A stretch of 64,000 nt of DNA from Prado023 sp963774745 (GTDB lineage: Bacteria; Actinomycetota; Actinomycetes; S36-B12; CAIYMF01). The position numbers and the translations under genes are program-made. The notes under the pieces were generated by a model, which did no database searches, was not told where the DNA came from, and saw only the letters and a program-made list of their open reading frames with translations. Shown piece by piece: positions 43,729 to 55,997 of this stretch. Position 1 is the first letter of the stretch; each line of letters opens with the position of its first letter. The DNA is taken from contig CAVZGE010000007.1 of the NCBI GenBank assembly GCA_963774745.1, forward strand, positions 186,001 to 250,000, in the 5' to 3' direction.

Positions 43729-44112
43729 GTGCCCACCGGCAAGGTCAAGTGGTACGACGCGGAGAAGGGCTTCGGCTTCCTGACGTCCGACGAGGGCGAG
43801 GACGTCTTCCTGCATGGGAACTCCCTGCCCTCCGGGGTGACCACCCTCAAGGGCGGCACCCGGGTCGAGTTCGGCGTCGTCGACGGCAAGAAGGGCAAGA
43901 CCGCCCTGTCGCTGAAGGTGCTCGAGCCGACGGCATCGGTGGCCAAGGCCAAGCGCAAGCCGGCCGAGGAGATGGCGATCATCGTCGAGACCCTGATCAA
44001 CCTGCTCGACGGTGTCGGCAACGACCTGCGCAAGGGCCGCTACCCGGCCGACGCCAAGGGCGCCAAGGTCGCCGCCGTGCTGCGTGCGGTGGCCGACGAC
44101 CTCGATGCCTGA
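43729..44112 (+). CDS. Cold-shock domain protein with helical extension
   Basis: 127 aa. The first 65 residues are a cold-shock domain: GKVKWYDAEKGFGFL (RNP1), DVFLH (RNP2). The ~60-residue C-terminal extension (EEMAIIVETLINLLDGVGND...) is helical, as in the actinobacterial CspB-type proteins of this locus. It binds single-stranded nucleic acid and acts as an RNA chaperone. GTG 43729 has CAGGAG at 43718-43723. Confidence 0.92.
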   Translation: MPTGKVKWYDAEKGFGFLTSDEGEDVFLHGNSLPSGVTTLKGGTRVEFGVVDGKKGKTALSLKVLEPTASVAKAKRKPAEEMAIIVETLINLLDGVGNDLRKGRYPADAKGAKVAAVLRAVADDLDA

Positions 44113-44350
44113 GCCCGGCGCCGCCCCCGGCGATCGGCTCATCCGGGCCGGGCTGGTGGTGACGGCCGTCGGGATGCTGCTGGCCCTCGTCGCGATGCTG
44201 CCGCTGCTGACCGATGTGGAGCTGCCCAGCGCCTTCTGGTGGCTGTCGATGCTGGTCGGCGTCGGGATGGCCATGATCCTCGTCGGACTGGCCCGCAACG
44301 GACGGCGCCGCGCGCACGCGCAGATGACCGCCCCCTCCGCGCTGGACTGA
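44105..44350 (+). CDS. Small two-helix membrane protein
   Basis: 81 aa overlapping the end of the cold-shock gene by 8 bases. Two membrane helices (LIRAGLVVTAVGMLLALVAM and FWWLSMLVGVGMAMILVGLA) with a basic C-terminal tail. Found beside cspB in related actinobacteria; function unknown. The helicase-associated gene begins 5 bases after its stop. Confidence 0.8.
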   Translation: MPEPGAAPGDRLIRAGLVVTAVGMLLALVAMLPLLTDVELPSAFWWLSMLVGVGMAMILVGLARNGRRRAHAQMTAPSALD

Positions 44351-44355
44351 CCGCG

Positions 44356-46642
44356 ATGCGCAGCCTCGCCGACGACCTGCGCTCCCGTACGGATGCGCAG
44401 CTCGCCGCCCTCGTGGCCGCGCGACCCGACCTCCTGCACCCGGTCCCGGCGGACATCACCGCCCTGGCCCAGCGGGCTGGGTCCCCCGCGAGCGTGGCTG
44501 CCTGCCTGCGCGGGTACGACCAGTTCGCGCTGCACGTCGTGCTCGCGGCAGCCATGGGTCCAGATCCGGTGCGCCCGGGAGCCCTGGCCTCCGCGCTGGG
44601 CGACGCCGCGGGCGGACCAACGGCGGCCAGGCAGCGGGTCCACGCGGTCATCGAGCGCGTGCGCGCCGAGGCCCTGCTGTGGGGCGCCGACCGGTCCCTG
44701 CACCTCATCGGACCGGTGCGCGACCTGATGGTGCCGGCTGACCGCGGGCCGCGCGTGGGCGCCCTGGATGCGGTCGTGGCCGGGTACGCCCGGGATCCGG
44801 ACTCGCTGCGCGCGCTCCTGGGGCTCGCGCCGGCCGGCGTGGCCGCCGCCCTGGAGCGCCTGCTCGCCGGCCCCGTGATCGGGACGGTCGCCGACGCCCG
44901 GCGGGAGCCGGACCCCGCGCGCAGCCCCGTGGACTGGCTGCTGGCCCATCATGTGCTCGTGCCCCTCGGTGGCGACCGCGCGGTCCTGCCCGCCGAGGTC
45001 GTGGCGATCCTGCGCCAGTCCGGCCCCGAGGATCCCGCCCGTACGGTGATCGACCTGGCCGAGCCCACCCCGCGGCGCCCGGCACCCGACCCCTCGAGGG
45101 TGGACCCGGGGGCGGTCGGGGCGGTCCTCGACGTCCTGCACCGGACCGGGGACCTCGGCCGCGCGTGGGCCGCGGTCCCGCCGACCCGGCTGCGCGCGGG
45201 CGGGATCCCAGCCCGGGACCTGACCCGGACCGCCCGCGTGGTGGGCGCCAGCGAGGAGGCCACCGCCCTGCTGATCGAGGTGGCCTCCGCCGCCGGGCTG
45301 GTCGCCGCGGACTCCCGCGACCAGGTGAGCATCCTGCCGACCACCGGGTTCGACGGCTGGCTGTCGCAGCCGCCGGCCGAGCAGCATGCGGCCCTGCTGC
45401 GGGCCTGGCTCGCGATGCCCCGGGCCGTCGCCACCGCCGACCAGCGACCCCTGTCCCCCGAGCTCACGGCGCCCACGCTGCCCGACCTGCGCCGCGACGT
45501 CCTGCGGGTGCTGGCCTCGGCCGACGGGGCCTGGGATGACGACGAGGTCACGTCCGCCATCGACTGGTGGGCGCCGCGCCGCCACGACGCCACCCGGGCG
45601 GATCGCGTGCGGGCAGTCCTCGGCCAGTGCCGCGACCTGGGGCTGGTCGTGGACGGGACGCTCACCAGCGCCGGGCGCTCGCTGCTGGCCGGCGACGGCT
45701 CGCTGGCCGGCGCCCTGGCGCAGTCGCTGCCGGGCCAGGTCGACCAGCTGGTCCTGCAGGCCGACCTGACCGCGATCGTGCCGGGTCTGCCCACCCCTGC
45801 GCTGGCCGATCTCATGCGCGCCGTCGCCGATGCCGAGTCCACCGGTGCCGCCAGCGTCTACCGCTTCTCCACCGACAGCGTCCGGCGCGCCCTGGACGCC
45901 GGCAGGACGGCCGGCGACCTGCTCGGCGAGCTCGGCCGGCGCGGGAGCGTCCCCCAGGCGCTTGCCTACCTCATCGAGGATGTGGCCCGACGGCACGCGG
46001 TGCTGCGGATCGGGTCCGCGGCCACGTTCCTGCGGTGCGACGACCCGGTGGTCCTGGCCGGGATCCATGGCCGACCCGGGGGCTGCGGCCCTCGGGCTGT
46101 TCGCCCTCTCCGACACGGTCCTCGCCTCCGACCAGCCCCCCGAGCATGTGCTCGAACGGCTGCGCCAGCTGGGCCACTCCCTGCTCCCCGAGCAGGGACG
46201 GGGGCCGGCCACCGACGCGCCCCGGCGGGCACGTGGGCGTCCCGCAGCGACCGAGCCCAGCACCGCGCAGGTCACGCCCGCCCTGGCCGCGGCAGCGGTC
46301 CGGGCGATCCGGGCCAACGACCGTTCCGATCCCCCCGACACGGACGCCGGTCCCAGCGATGCGGCGGACCCCGGGCTGCACCCCGTGCCGGCGATGGGAC
46401 CCAGAACGAGGTCATGGGCGTGCTGCGGTCGGCCATCGCCACCGACTCACCGGTGTGGATCGGGTACGCCGACCCCACGGGGGTTGCCGGGGATCGCCGG
46501 GTCGAGCCGCTGCGCCTGGCCGGCGGCTACCTGACCGCGCTGGACCTGCGCTCGCAGGCCATCACGTCGTTCGCGCTGGCCCGATCACCGGCGCTCTCCC
46601 CGCCCGCATCCATCCGCGAGCGCCGACCTCCCGCGGCGCTGA
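44356..46642 (+). pseudogene. Helicase-associated / WYL-like protein, frameshifted (partner of XPB)
   Basis: The family is the large helicase-associated protein that pairs with XPB in actinobacteria. The N-terminal ~570 residues are intact in one frame (MRSLADDLRSRTDAQLAALV to FLRCDDPVVLAGI). At about 46066 the expected continuation (MADPGAAALGLFALSDTVLA, EHVLERLRQLGHSLLPEQ) moves to a second frame as if one C were extra. At about 46395 the C-terminal domain (GVLRSAIATDSPVWIGYADP, RRVEPLRLAGGYLTALDLR) returns to the first. Near 46585, ITGALPARIHP appears in the third. Three one-base indels would explain it; the true stop is uncertain, so the end given is approximate. Confidence 0.8.
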
Positions 46643-46677
46643 GGCTCGCGCTCCGGAGGGTTCCCGGGTGCGCACGC

Positions 46678-48330
46678 TCAGTCGACCATCCCGCCGAGCA
46701 CGTCGTCGGCGTCGACGATCCGGTAGGCGTAGCCCTGCTCGGCGAGGAACCGCTGGCGGTGGGCGGCGAAGTCGGCGTCCACGGTGTCGCGGGTGACCAC
46801 CGTGTAGAAGCGGGCGCCCCGTCCGTCAGCCTTCGGCCGCAGGATCCGCCCGAGGCGCTGGGCCTCCTCCTGCCGGGAGCCGAAGGAGCCGGACACCTGG
46901 ATCGCCACGGAGGCCTCGGGCAGGTCGAGGCTGAAGTTGGCCACCTTCGAGACGACCAGCGTCGAGATCTCGCCGGAGCGGAACAGCGCGAACAGCTCCT
47001 GGCGCTCGTTGACGGGCATCTCGCCGGTGATCACCGGGACGCCGAGCAGCTCGGCGAGCTCGTGGAGCTGGTCGAGGTACTGCCCGATCACCAGCACCTG
47101 GTCGTCGGGGTGCCGGGCCACCAGGGTGGAGACGATCCCCTGCTTCTCCCGCGCGGTTGCGGCCATCCGGTAGCGCTCGTCGGGCTCGGCCATCGCGTAG
47201 GCCATCCGCTGGGCGTCGGGCAGCGTGACGCGCACCTCGACGCAGTCGGCCGGGGCGATCCAGCCCTGGGCCTCGATCTCGCGCCAGGGCACGTCGTAGC
47301 GCTTGGGACCGATCAGCGAGAAGACATCACCCTCACGGCCGTCCTCGCGGACCAGCGTGGCGGTCAGGCCCAGCCGGCGGCGTGCCTGGATGTCGGCGGT
47401 GAACCGGAAGATCGGGGCCGGGAGCAGGTGGACCTCGTCGTAGATGATGAGGCCCCAGTCGCGGGCGTCGAACAGGTCGAGGTGGGCGTAGACGCCCTTC
47501 CGCTTGGTGGTCATCACCTGGTAGGTGGCGATCGTGACCGGCCGGACCTCCTTGCGCGCCCCGGAGTACTCGCCGATCTCGTCCTCGGTGAGGTTCGTGC
47601 GCTTGAGCAGCTCGTCGCGCCACTGGCGCGCCGAGACCGTGTTGGTCACCAGGATCAGCGTCGTCGCCTTGGCCAGGTCCATCGCGGCGGCGCCGACCAG
47701 CGTCTTGCCGGCCCCGCACGGCAGGACGACGACCCCGGACCCGCCGTGCCAGAAGCCCTCGGCCGCCTGTCGCTGGTAGTCGCGCAGCGTCCAGCCGTCC
47801 TCGCGCAGCTCGATCGGGTGCGCCTCGCCGTCGACGTACCCGGCGAGGTCCTCGGCCGGCCAGCCCAGGCGCAGCAGAACGGCCTTGATGGCCCCGCGCT
47901 CGCTGGGGTGGACCGCGACGGTGTCGTCGTCGATGCGCGCGCCCACCATCGGGGCCACCTTGCGGCTGCGCAGCACCTCGGTGAGCACGGCCCGGTCGGT
48001 GGACTCGAGCACCAGCCCGTGGACCGGGTGCTTGAGCAGGCGCAGCCGGCCGTAGCGGTCCATCGTCTCGGCGACGTCGACGAGCAGGGCGTGCGGCACG
48101 GGGAACCGCGAGTAGCGGATCAGCGTGTCGACGACGCTCTCGGCGTCGTGCCCGGCCGCCCGTGCGTTCCAGAGGCCCAGCGGGGTGATCCGGTAGGTGT
48201 GGATGTGCTCGGGCGCGCGCTCGAGCTCGGCGAAGACGGCGATGTCGCGGCGGGCCTGGTCCGAGGCGGGGTGGTCGACCTCCAGCAGGAGGGTCTTGTC
48301 ACTCTGGACGATCAGGGGCCCGTCAGTCAT
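46678..48330 (-). CDS. DNA repair helicase XPB
   Basis: 550 aa, superfamily 2 helicase. An N-terminal damage-recognition-like domain is followed by Walker A LPCGAGKTLVGAAAM, the DEVH box (IIYDEVHLLPA), LGLTATLVREDGREG, and the C-terminal motifs NFSLDLPEASVAIQVSG and QEEAQRLGRILRPK. Bacterial XPB unwinds DNA 3' to 5' in repair. A GACAAT -10 ends 6 bases before ATG 48330. It is convergent with the helicase-associated gene. Confidence 0.95.
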   Translation of the reverse strand: MTDGPLIVQSDKTLLLEVDHPASDQARRDIAVFAELERAPEHIHTYRITPLGLWNARAAGHDAESVVDTLIRYSRFPVPHALLVDVAETMDRYGRLRLLKHPVHGLVLESTDRAVLTEVLRSRKVAPMVGARIDDDTVAVHPSERGAIKAVLLRLGWPAEDLAGYVDGEAHPIELREDGWTLRDYQRQAAEGFWHGGSGVVVLPCGAGKTLVGAAAMDLAKATTLILVTNTVSARQWRDELLKRTNLTEDEIGEYSGARKEVRPVTIATYQVMTTKRKGVYAHLDLFDARDWGLIIYDEVHLLPAPIFRFTADIQARRRLGLTATLVREDGREGDVFSLIGPKRYDVPWREIEAQGWIAPADCVEVRVTLPDAQRMAYAMAEPDERYRMAATAREKQGIVSTLVARHPDDQVLVIGQYLDQLHELAELLGVPVITGEMPVNERQELFALFRSGEISTLVVSKVANFSLDLPEASVAIQVSGSFGSRQEEAQRLGRILRPKADGRGARFYTVVTRDTVDADFAAHRQRFLAEQGYAYRIVDADDVLGGMVD

Positions 48331-48865
48331 CCGACGATTGTCCCCCAGATCCCGCGACCCACTGCCGCGCCGACCGCATCACGCCCAAGCATCGTCCGCA
48401 ACACCTCCGCCAAGGGCACGATCCTCCGCGGACGACTCGCGGAGAACCTGTCACCGTTCGCGGAGGGATTGCTGCGATGGGGCCACGCGAGCGGCGGACG
48501 GGCACTGCGGCGGGCGGGTGTGAGGCGCTACTCGGCGCCAGGGCGGCGCGCAGGTCCTCGGGGAGGTCGTCGTTGTCGAGGCCGGCCTCGGCGTCCTCGT
48601 CGACGTAGTGCATGGCCAGCTCCTCGGCGGCCAGGTCCTCCACGTCGTGGGAGTCATGGGCGATCGACTCCGGCGTCTCGTCGGCGCGCACGCCCTCGTC
48701 GTCGCCGACCAGGTGGCCCACGCGGGCCTCGTCCGGGTGGCCGAAGGTCTCCTCCGGGCCGTCGGTGCCCAGCTCCTCGGAGACGTGGTGGTGGTAGGCG
48801 TCGATCAGATCCGCGGCAGGATCGTCCTTCCACTGCTGGCCCGGCGATCGCTCGTAGTCGGTCAT
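48323..48865 (-). CDS. DUF5709-like acidic protein
   Basis: 180 aa as read. Residues 1-112 are strongly acidic with DUF5709-type blocks (EARVGHLVGDDEGVRADE, AAEELAMHYVDEDAEAG, DNDDLPEDLRAAL). After that the protein becomes Arg/Ser/Pro-rich and basic, which is unlike the family. One missing G would give RAALGAE and a stop near 48530, a natural end and a larger gap before XPB. Possible frameshift; function unknown. Confidence 0.65.
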   Translation of the reverse strand: MTDYERSPGQQWKDDPAADLIDAYHHHVSEELGTDGPEETFGHPDEARVGHLVGDDEGVRADETPESIAHDSHDVEDLAAEELAMHYVDEDAEAGLDNDDLPEDLRAALAPSSASHPPAAVPVRRSRGPIAAIPPRTVTGSPRVVRGGSCPWRRCCGRCLGVMRSARQWVAGSGGQSSDD

Positions 48866-49016
48866 CGCCTCGCTCCTTCCGCGTTCGGGGCCGACGCGAG
48901 CCGGCCCGTGGATGTGTCCTGATCGCTAGCCTAGAACAGGCTCTCCGGGACATGACAGGGCCAGACGGGGCGAACCCGCCGGCGACCTTCAGCGGGGCTC
49001 GCACCGCCGCAGGTCA

Positions 49017-49077
49017 CTTGCACTCGTGGGGGTCGAGTGCCAGAATCGGGTTAGCACTCGGAGGGGTCGAGTGACAA
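49017..49077 (+). promoter_or_regulatory. Two CIRCE elements upstream of groEL copy 1 (HrcA operators)
   Basis: Within the 363-base gap before groEL copy 1 are two CIRCE-type inverted repeats with 9-base spacers: TTGCACTC-N9-GAGTGCCAG (49018-49043) and TTAGCACTC-N9-GAGTGACAA (49051-49077). The consensus is TTAGCACTC-N9-GAGTGCTAA, bound by the heat-shock repressor HrcA. The remaining ~150 bases hold the leader with a GAAGGAAC ribosome site. Confidence 0.92.
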
Positions 49078-49228
49078 CCCGGCAACGGGCCACTCCCCCC
49101 GCCGAGTCACCGACAGGTCGGTGTGGCTGAGGTCCGTCCGGAACCGGAGATGTGAACCGGCTCCGCGGGCCGTCCGTCGCGGGCAGGCGCACCGGCATCC
49201 CAGCACGACGTGCGAAGGAACCACATAC

Positions 49229-50980
<1,752 letters not shown>

Positions 50981-51055
50981 ACCGGCTCCACGGGCCGTCC
51001 GTCGCGGGCAGTCGCACCGGCATCCCAGCACGACGTGCGAAGGAACCACATACAT

Positions 51056-52664
<1,609 letters not shown>

Positions 52665-52678
<14 letters not shown>

Positions 52679-52866
52679 GCGAGGAGCGCAGGCTGAGGTG
52701 AGGGTCACGCCCGCAGGGTGTGGCACTCGCCGAAGCCGAGCACCGCAGCTCAGAAGTCCCAACAGACATGGACTTCTGAGCGAGGAGCGCAGGCTGAGGT
52801 GAGGGTCACGCCCGCAGGGTGTGGCACTCGCCGAAGCCGAGCAACGCAGCTCAGAAGTCCCAGCAG
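52665..52866. repeat. 101-bp direct repeat, two copies, carrying the groEL stop and an inverted repeat
   Basis: Copies at 52665-52765 and 52766-52866 differ at only a few bases. Each begins ACATGGACTTCTGAGC, so the last codons and stop of groEL are themselves duplicated. In each copy GGACTTCTGAGC is matched by the inverted GCTCAGAAGTCC 67 bases later (52669-52680 with 52748-52759; 52770-52781 with 52849-52860), giving a long-range hairpin. Confidence 0.93.
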
Positions 52867-52911
52867 AACAGCCCTCCGATCGCGGAAGCGTCAAGAGGTG
52901 CACGCACGAAA

Positions 52912-52945
52912 CGAGAGGGCGGTCCCAGACGGGGCCGCCCTCTCG
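52912..52945 (+). terminator. Probable groEL terminator hairpin
   Basis: CGAGAGGGCGG (52912-52922) and CCGCCCTCTCG (52935-52945) form a perfect 11-bp stem with a 12-base loop, about 230 bases after the groEL stop. Confidence 0.75.
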
Positions 52946-53002
52946 CACGTCCGCACACGAATTCGACCGATAGCGACATCACGGGCTGGCCACCCGTGCA
53001 CC

Positions 53003-53065
53003 ACGCACATGAAGTGGGCGGAAACCCGCCCTGCCGGACGGCGATTCCGCCCACTTCATGTGCGT
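53003..53065. repeat. Long palindrome with 21-bp perfect arms
   Basis: The arm beginning ACGCACATGAAGTGGGCGG (53003-53023) is repeated in inverse orientation at 53045-53065 with no mismatch, around a 21-base spacer. It is far longer than needed for transcription termination and may be a MITE-like or REP-like mobile palindrome. Confidence 0.85.
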
Positions 53066-53300
53066 TGAAGTCACAGGGCGTCTCGCACAAGGCTGTAAGT
53101 GCCGATTCCATGTGCGATGGGTGCCCAGGGCCAGGGCCGGACCCCACCCGCCAGGACTGGCTCGGTGCTCCCATGCCGAGATCATCGCGGCGACTGCGAG
53201 CAGGTCGCTGTCGTTGTGGCTGATCTCCATGAGCGGGCGACGGAGGGTACCTCGGCGCATGCCCCGCGCCCCACCGGCAGATCGCCGGTAACCTCCGGCC

Positions 53301-54560
53301 ATGTCCAGCAACGCCCCCGACGACCACAACCACCAGCCCGTCCTGGAGGTGGCCTCCGAGGGTCACCGGGTCACGACCCTCGAGCTCTTCTTCGACCTCG
53401 TGTTCGTCTTCGCCATCACCCAGGTCACCGGGTACATCGCCGAGCACCTCACCCCGGTGGGCATGCTCGAGGGGTTGATCCTGCTCGCGCTCATCTGGTG
53501 GGCGTGGGTCGCCTACGCCTGGCTGGGAACGACGATCCGCTTCGACGAGGGCCTGGTCCGGGTCCTGCTGTTCACGGCCATGGGCATGATGCTCATCATC
53601 TCCATCGGGCTGCCCGAGGCGTTCGGGGATGCGCCCGGCGGCTTCGACGGCTGGCTGTCGACCCCGACCGTGGTGGTCCTCGCCTACGCGGTCGTCCGGT
53701 TCCTGCACCTGGGCCTGTTCGCCCTCGCCGGGCGGGAGGACCCGGAGATGGCCGCGGCGGTCCGCAGGTTCGGTGGACCGGTGGTCCTGGCGATGACCCT
53801 CCTGCTCGTCGGCTCCTACCTCGGTGGCTGGGCCCAGATCGTGCTCTACTCGGCAGCCGTCGTCATGGACATCGCCGGCGCCTACTGGGGCCGTGGCGCT
53901 GGGTGGGCCCTGAACCCCGCGCACTTCGCCGAGCGGCACGGCCTCATCGTCATCATCGCCCTCGGTGAGTCCATCGTGGCGATCGGCGCCGGCGCGTCCG
54001 CCCTGCCCCTGTCCCTGGCGATCAGCGTGACCGCCCTGCTCGGACTGACCATCGCCGCGTGCCTGTGGTGGGTCTACTTCGACATCACGGCGCTGGCCGC
54101 GGAGCGGAACCTGAGCGCCCTGACCGGAGCCGCCCGCAACCGGGCCGCCCGGGATGCCTACAGCCTCATGCACTGGCCCATGATCGCCGGCATCGTCCTG
54201 CTCGCGCTCGGGGTGAAGAAGACGGTGACGATGGTCGGCACCGAGCCGTTCGAGCTCGCGGGCCACATCAAGCCGCTGGCCGCCATCTCACTGGCCGGGG
54301 GCGTTGCCCTCTACCTCCTGGGGCACATGCTGTTCCGGGCGCGCATGGACCACTCGTGGTCCCGTCCTCGCGCGGTGGCGGCTGCCGTGTGCATTGGCCT
54401 GGCAGTGGCGGCGCCGTTCGTCCCGACCATGGCACTGCTCGTTGCTGTCACGTTGGTCGTGGTCGTCCTGGTCAACCACGAGTACCGGAGGCTGGGCTGG
54501 CTGTCCTACCACCTGCGCCACCAGGACCACGGTGATCACGGGATGCCGACGCCGGAGTGA
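53301..54560 (+). CDS. ltrA: Low-temperature-requirement A (LtrA) family membrane protein
   Basis: 419 aa, about 11-12 membrane helices. The family hallmark TLELFFDLVFVFAITQVTGY is at residues about 26-45, and LIVIIALGESIVAIGAGASA lies in the middle. LtrA was named for a Listeria growth defect at low temperature; the biochemical function is unknown. TAACCT ends 6 bases before ATG 53301, a leaderless pattern. Convergent with the GNAT gene. Confidence 0.9.
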   Translation: MSSNAPDDHNHQPVLEVASEGHRVTTLELFFDLVFVFAITQVTGYIAEHLTPVGMLEGLILLALIWWAWVAYAWLGTTIRFDEGLVRVLLFTAMGMMLIISIGLPEAFGDAPGGFDGWLSTPTVVVLAYAVVRFLHLGLFALAGREDPEMAAAVRRFGGPVVLAMTLLLVGSYLGGWAQIVLYSAAVVMDIAGAYWGRGAGWALNPAHFAERHGLIVIIALGESIVAIGAGASALPLSLAISVTALLGLTIAACLWWVYFDITALAAERNLSALTGAARNRAARDAYSLMHWPMIAGIVLLALGVKKTVTMVGTEPFELAGHIKPLAAISLAGGVALYLLGHMLFRARMDHSWSRPRAVAAAVCIGLAVAAPFVPTMALLVAVTLVVVVLVNHEYRRLGWLSYHLRHQDHGDHGMPTPE

Positions 54561-54578
54561 CTGGGTCCCGGCTGGCCC

Positions 54579-55403
54579 TCAGGTCGTCGGCAGATCGTCC
54601 CCAGCCTTCGGTCGCCGCCAGACATAGGGCGTCGTGGTCGTCACGGCGATCAGCCCGCTGCGCTCGAGGATCGGCCGCGACATCGCGCTGCAGTCGCTGT
54701 GCATGAACCTGACACCCAGCTCCATCGAGGCACGGGCCCTGGCTGCGACGAGAGCCCGGTAGATGCCCCGGCCGCGCCAGGGCGCCTGCACGGCGCCACC
54801 CCACAACCCGGCGAACTCCGTGCCCCGGACGACATCCAGCGTGCCGGCTGCGACCACCTCGCCACCGGACTCGGCCACCCACAGCTGGAGATGGTCGGGG
54901 TCGGCTGCCATGTGCTCGGCGACCCTCTCCGGGTCCCGCCCGGCGTCTGAACCGAACACGTCCGACTGCATGACGTGGGCGCGCGCAACGTCCTCGAGCA
55001 GGTGGGGCCCGACCTCGACCCGGCGGATCGTCACGTCGGACGGGATGGCGACCTCGACCGCCAGCTCCGCGGCCGGCCCGACCATCACGGTCTCCAGGTC
55101 CTGCGCGACGAAGCCGTGCGTCGTCAGGCGCGCCCCGAGGTCGTCGGGTGCATCGTGACCGCGTGTCTTCCACTCGGCATTGCTGACGTCTGTCCCGTCG
55201 CGGAAGTGGGCGAGACTCGCGGCGATCAACTCGTCCAGGGCCTGGCCCTCAGCCCCCGCCAGGGACCGGTAGGTGACCATCCCGCCCTCGCCGAAGACCG
55301 CCCAGAGCAGCGGCGGGTGGCGCACCACCGAGAGGGCCCGCGCCACCTCGGCCTCCTCGCGCAGCTGGGTGTCGTAGGCCTCGAGCAGCGCAGCGGGATC
55401 CAT
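54579..55403 (-). CDS. GNAT-family N-acetyltransferase
   Basis: 274 aa. The C-terminal half is a GNAT fold: LQLWVAESGGEVVAAGTLDV, GAVQAPWRGRGIYRALVAA (the acetyl-CoA Q/R-x2-G-x-G/A loop) and RPILERSGLIAVTTTTPYVW. The N-terminal ~130 residues are a less conserved partner domain. Substrate unknown. ATG 55403 is favoured over 55412 because a GAGG is well spaced from it. Confidence 0.85.
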   Translation of the reverse strand: MDPAALLEAYDTQLREEAEVARALSVVRHPPLLWAVFGEGGMVTYRSLAGAEGQALDELIAASLAHFRDGTDVSNAEWKTRGHDAPDDLGARLTTHGFVAQDLETVMVGPAAELAVEVAIPSDVTIRRVEVGPHLLEDVARAHVMQSDVFGSDAGRDPERVAEHMAADPDHLQLWVAESGGEVVAAGTLDVVRGTEFAGLWGGAVQAPWRGRGIYRALVAARARASMELGVRFMHSDCSAMSRPILERSGLIAVTTTTPYVWRRPKAGDDLPTT

Positions 55404-55444
55404 GGTGGGCATCCTCGTGCGCGGGGAGGGACCCGGTCAAAGCG

Positions 55445-55474
55445 GAGGGGGCGGCCCGCCAGGACCGCCCCCTC
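55445..55474 (-). terminator. Terminator-like hairpin after the DUF5684 gene
   Basis: GAGGGGGCGG and CCGCCCCCTC form a perfect 10-bp stem with a 10-base loop, placed downstream of the minus-strand membrane gene and before the GNAT gene. Confidence 0.7.
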
Positions 55475-55496
55475 GAGTTCGCGTTGCGCGCGGGAA

Positions 55497-55865
55497 TCAG
55501 CCGAACAGGCGATCCTCTTCCAGCTGGTACTGCGAGCCGCCGTAGCCCAGAACCAGGTAGCCGATAGGCGTCAGGAAGATCAGCACAAGGGCCATCCCGA
55601 TTCCATGACCGAACGCCTTGGCGAGGTCCAGGGCGATGATGATCCAGACCACGAAGTTCACGAACGGGATGAGCATGAGCAGCAGCCACCACCAGGGACG
55701 GTGGACGATCTTCAGCAGGCCAAGGATGTTGATGATGGGGATCAGGCAGACCCAGCCGTGCTGACCGCCCTTGACGTACATCTTCCATCCGGCGACGAGG
55801 ATGAGGATGAGCCACAGCAGACCGAAGAAGAATCCGATCCCATCGAACAATCCGTTGTCGTCCAT
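55497..55865 (-). CDS. DUF5684-like small membrane protein
   Basis: 122 aa, four hydrophobic helices. Blocks GGQHGWVCLIPIINILGLLK and RPWWWLLLMLIPFVNFVVW are typical of DUF5684 proteins, whose role is unknown. ATG 55865 is preceded by GGAGGTGG; an earlier start at 55886 would lack this site. Confidence 0.85.
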   Translation of the reverse strand: MDDNGLFDGIGFFFGLLWLILILVAGWKMYVKGGQHGWVCLIPIINILGLLKIVHRPWWWLLLMLIPFVNFVVWIIIALDLAKAFGHGIGMALVLIFLTPIGYLVLGYGGSQYQLEEDRLFG

Positions 55866-55997
55866 CAGAACCACCTCCACCAGCACGTCGGGTCCCTCAT
55901 GGCCCCGGTGGTGCTGAGAGTAGGCTCGTCGGTTGGATTTGGACTTCAGACACGCGTGTCACACCTGTGACAATCCCTGCTGGGAGCCCGGGTGTCC

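Larger units (their letters stand above)
52679..53300. other. 622-bp gene-free region after groEL
   Basis: It contains the second part of the 101-bp repeats, a strong terminator-like hairpin (52912-52945) and a 63-bp palindrome (53003-53065). From 53066 to about 53285 I see no gene or strong signal. A TAACCT -10 at 53289-53294 ends 6 bases before the ltrA start. No open frame has credible coding properties. Confidence 0.7.

Noticed and set aside
44239..49074. 1611-codon plus-strand frame through the helicase-associated gene and across XPB and DUF5709
   Set aside because: Only the first ~570 residues are genuine coding sequence; the remainder is antisense to XPB.
52851..54266. 471-codon minus-strand frame over ltrA and the palindrome
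   Set aside because: Antisense of the well-supported LtrA membrane protein; its N-terminal part is formed by the palindrome.
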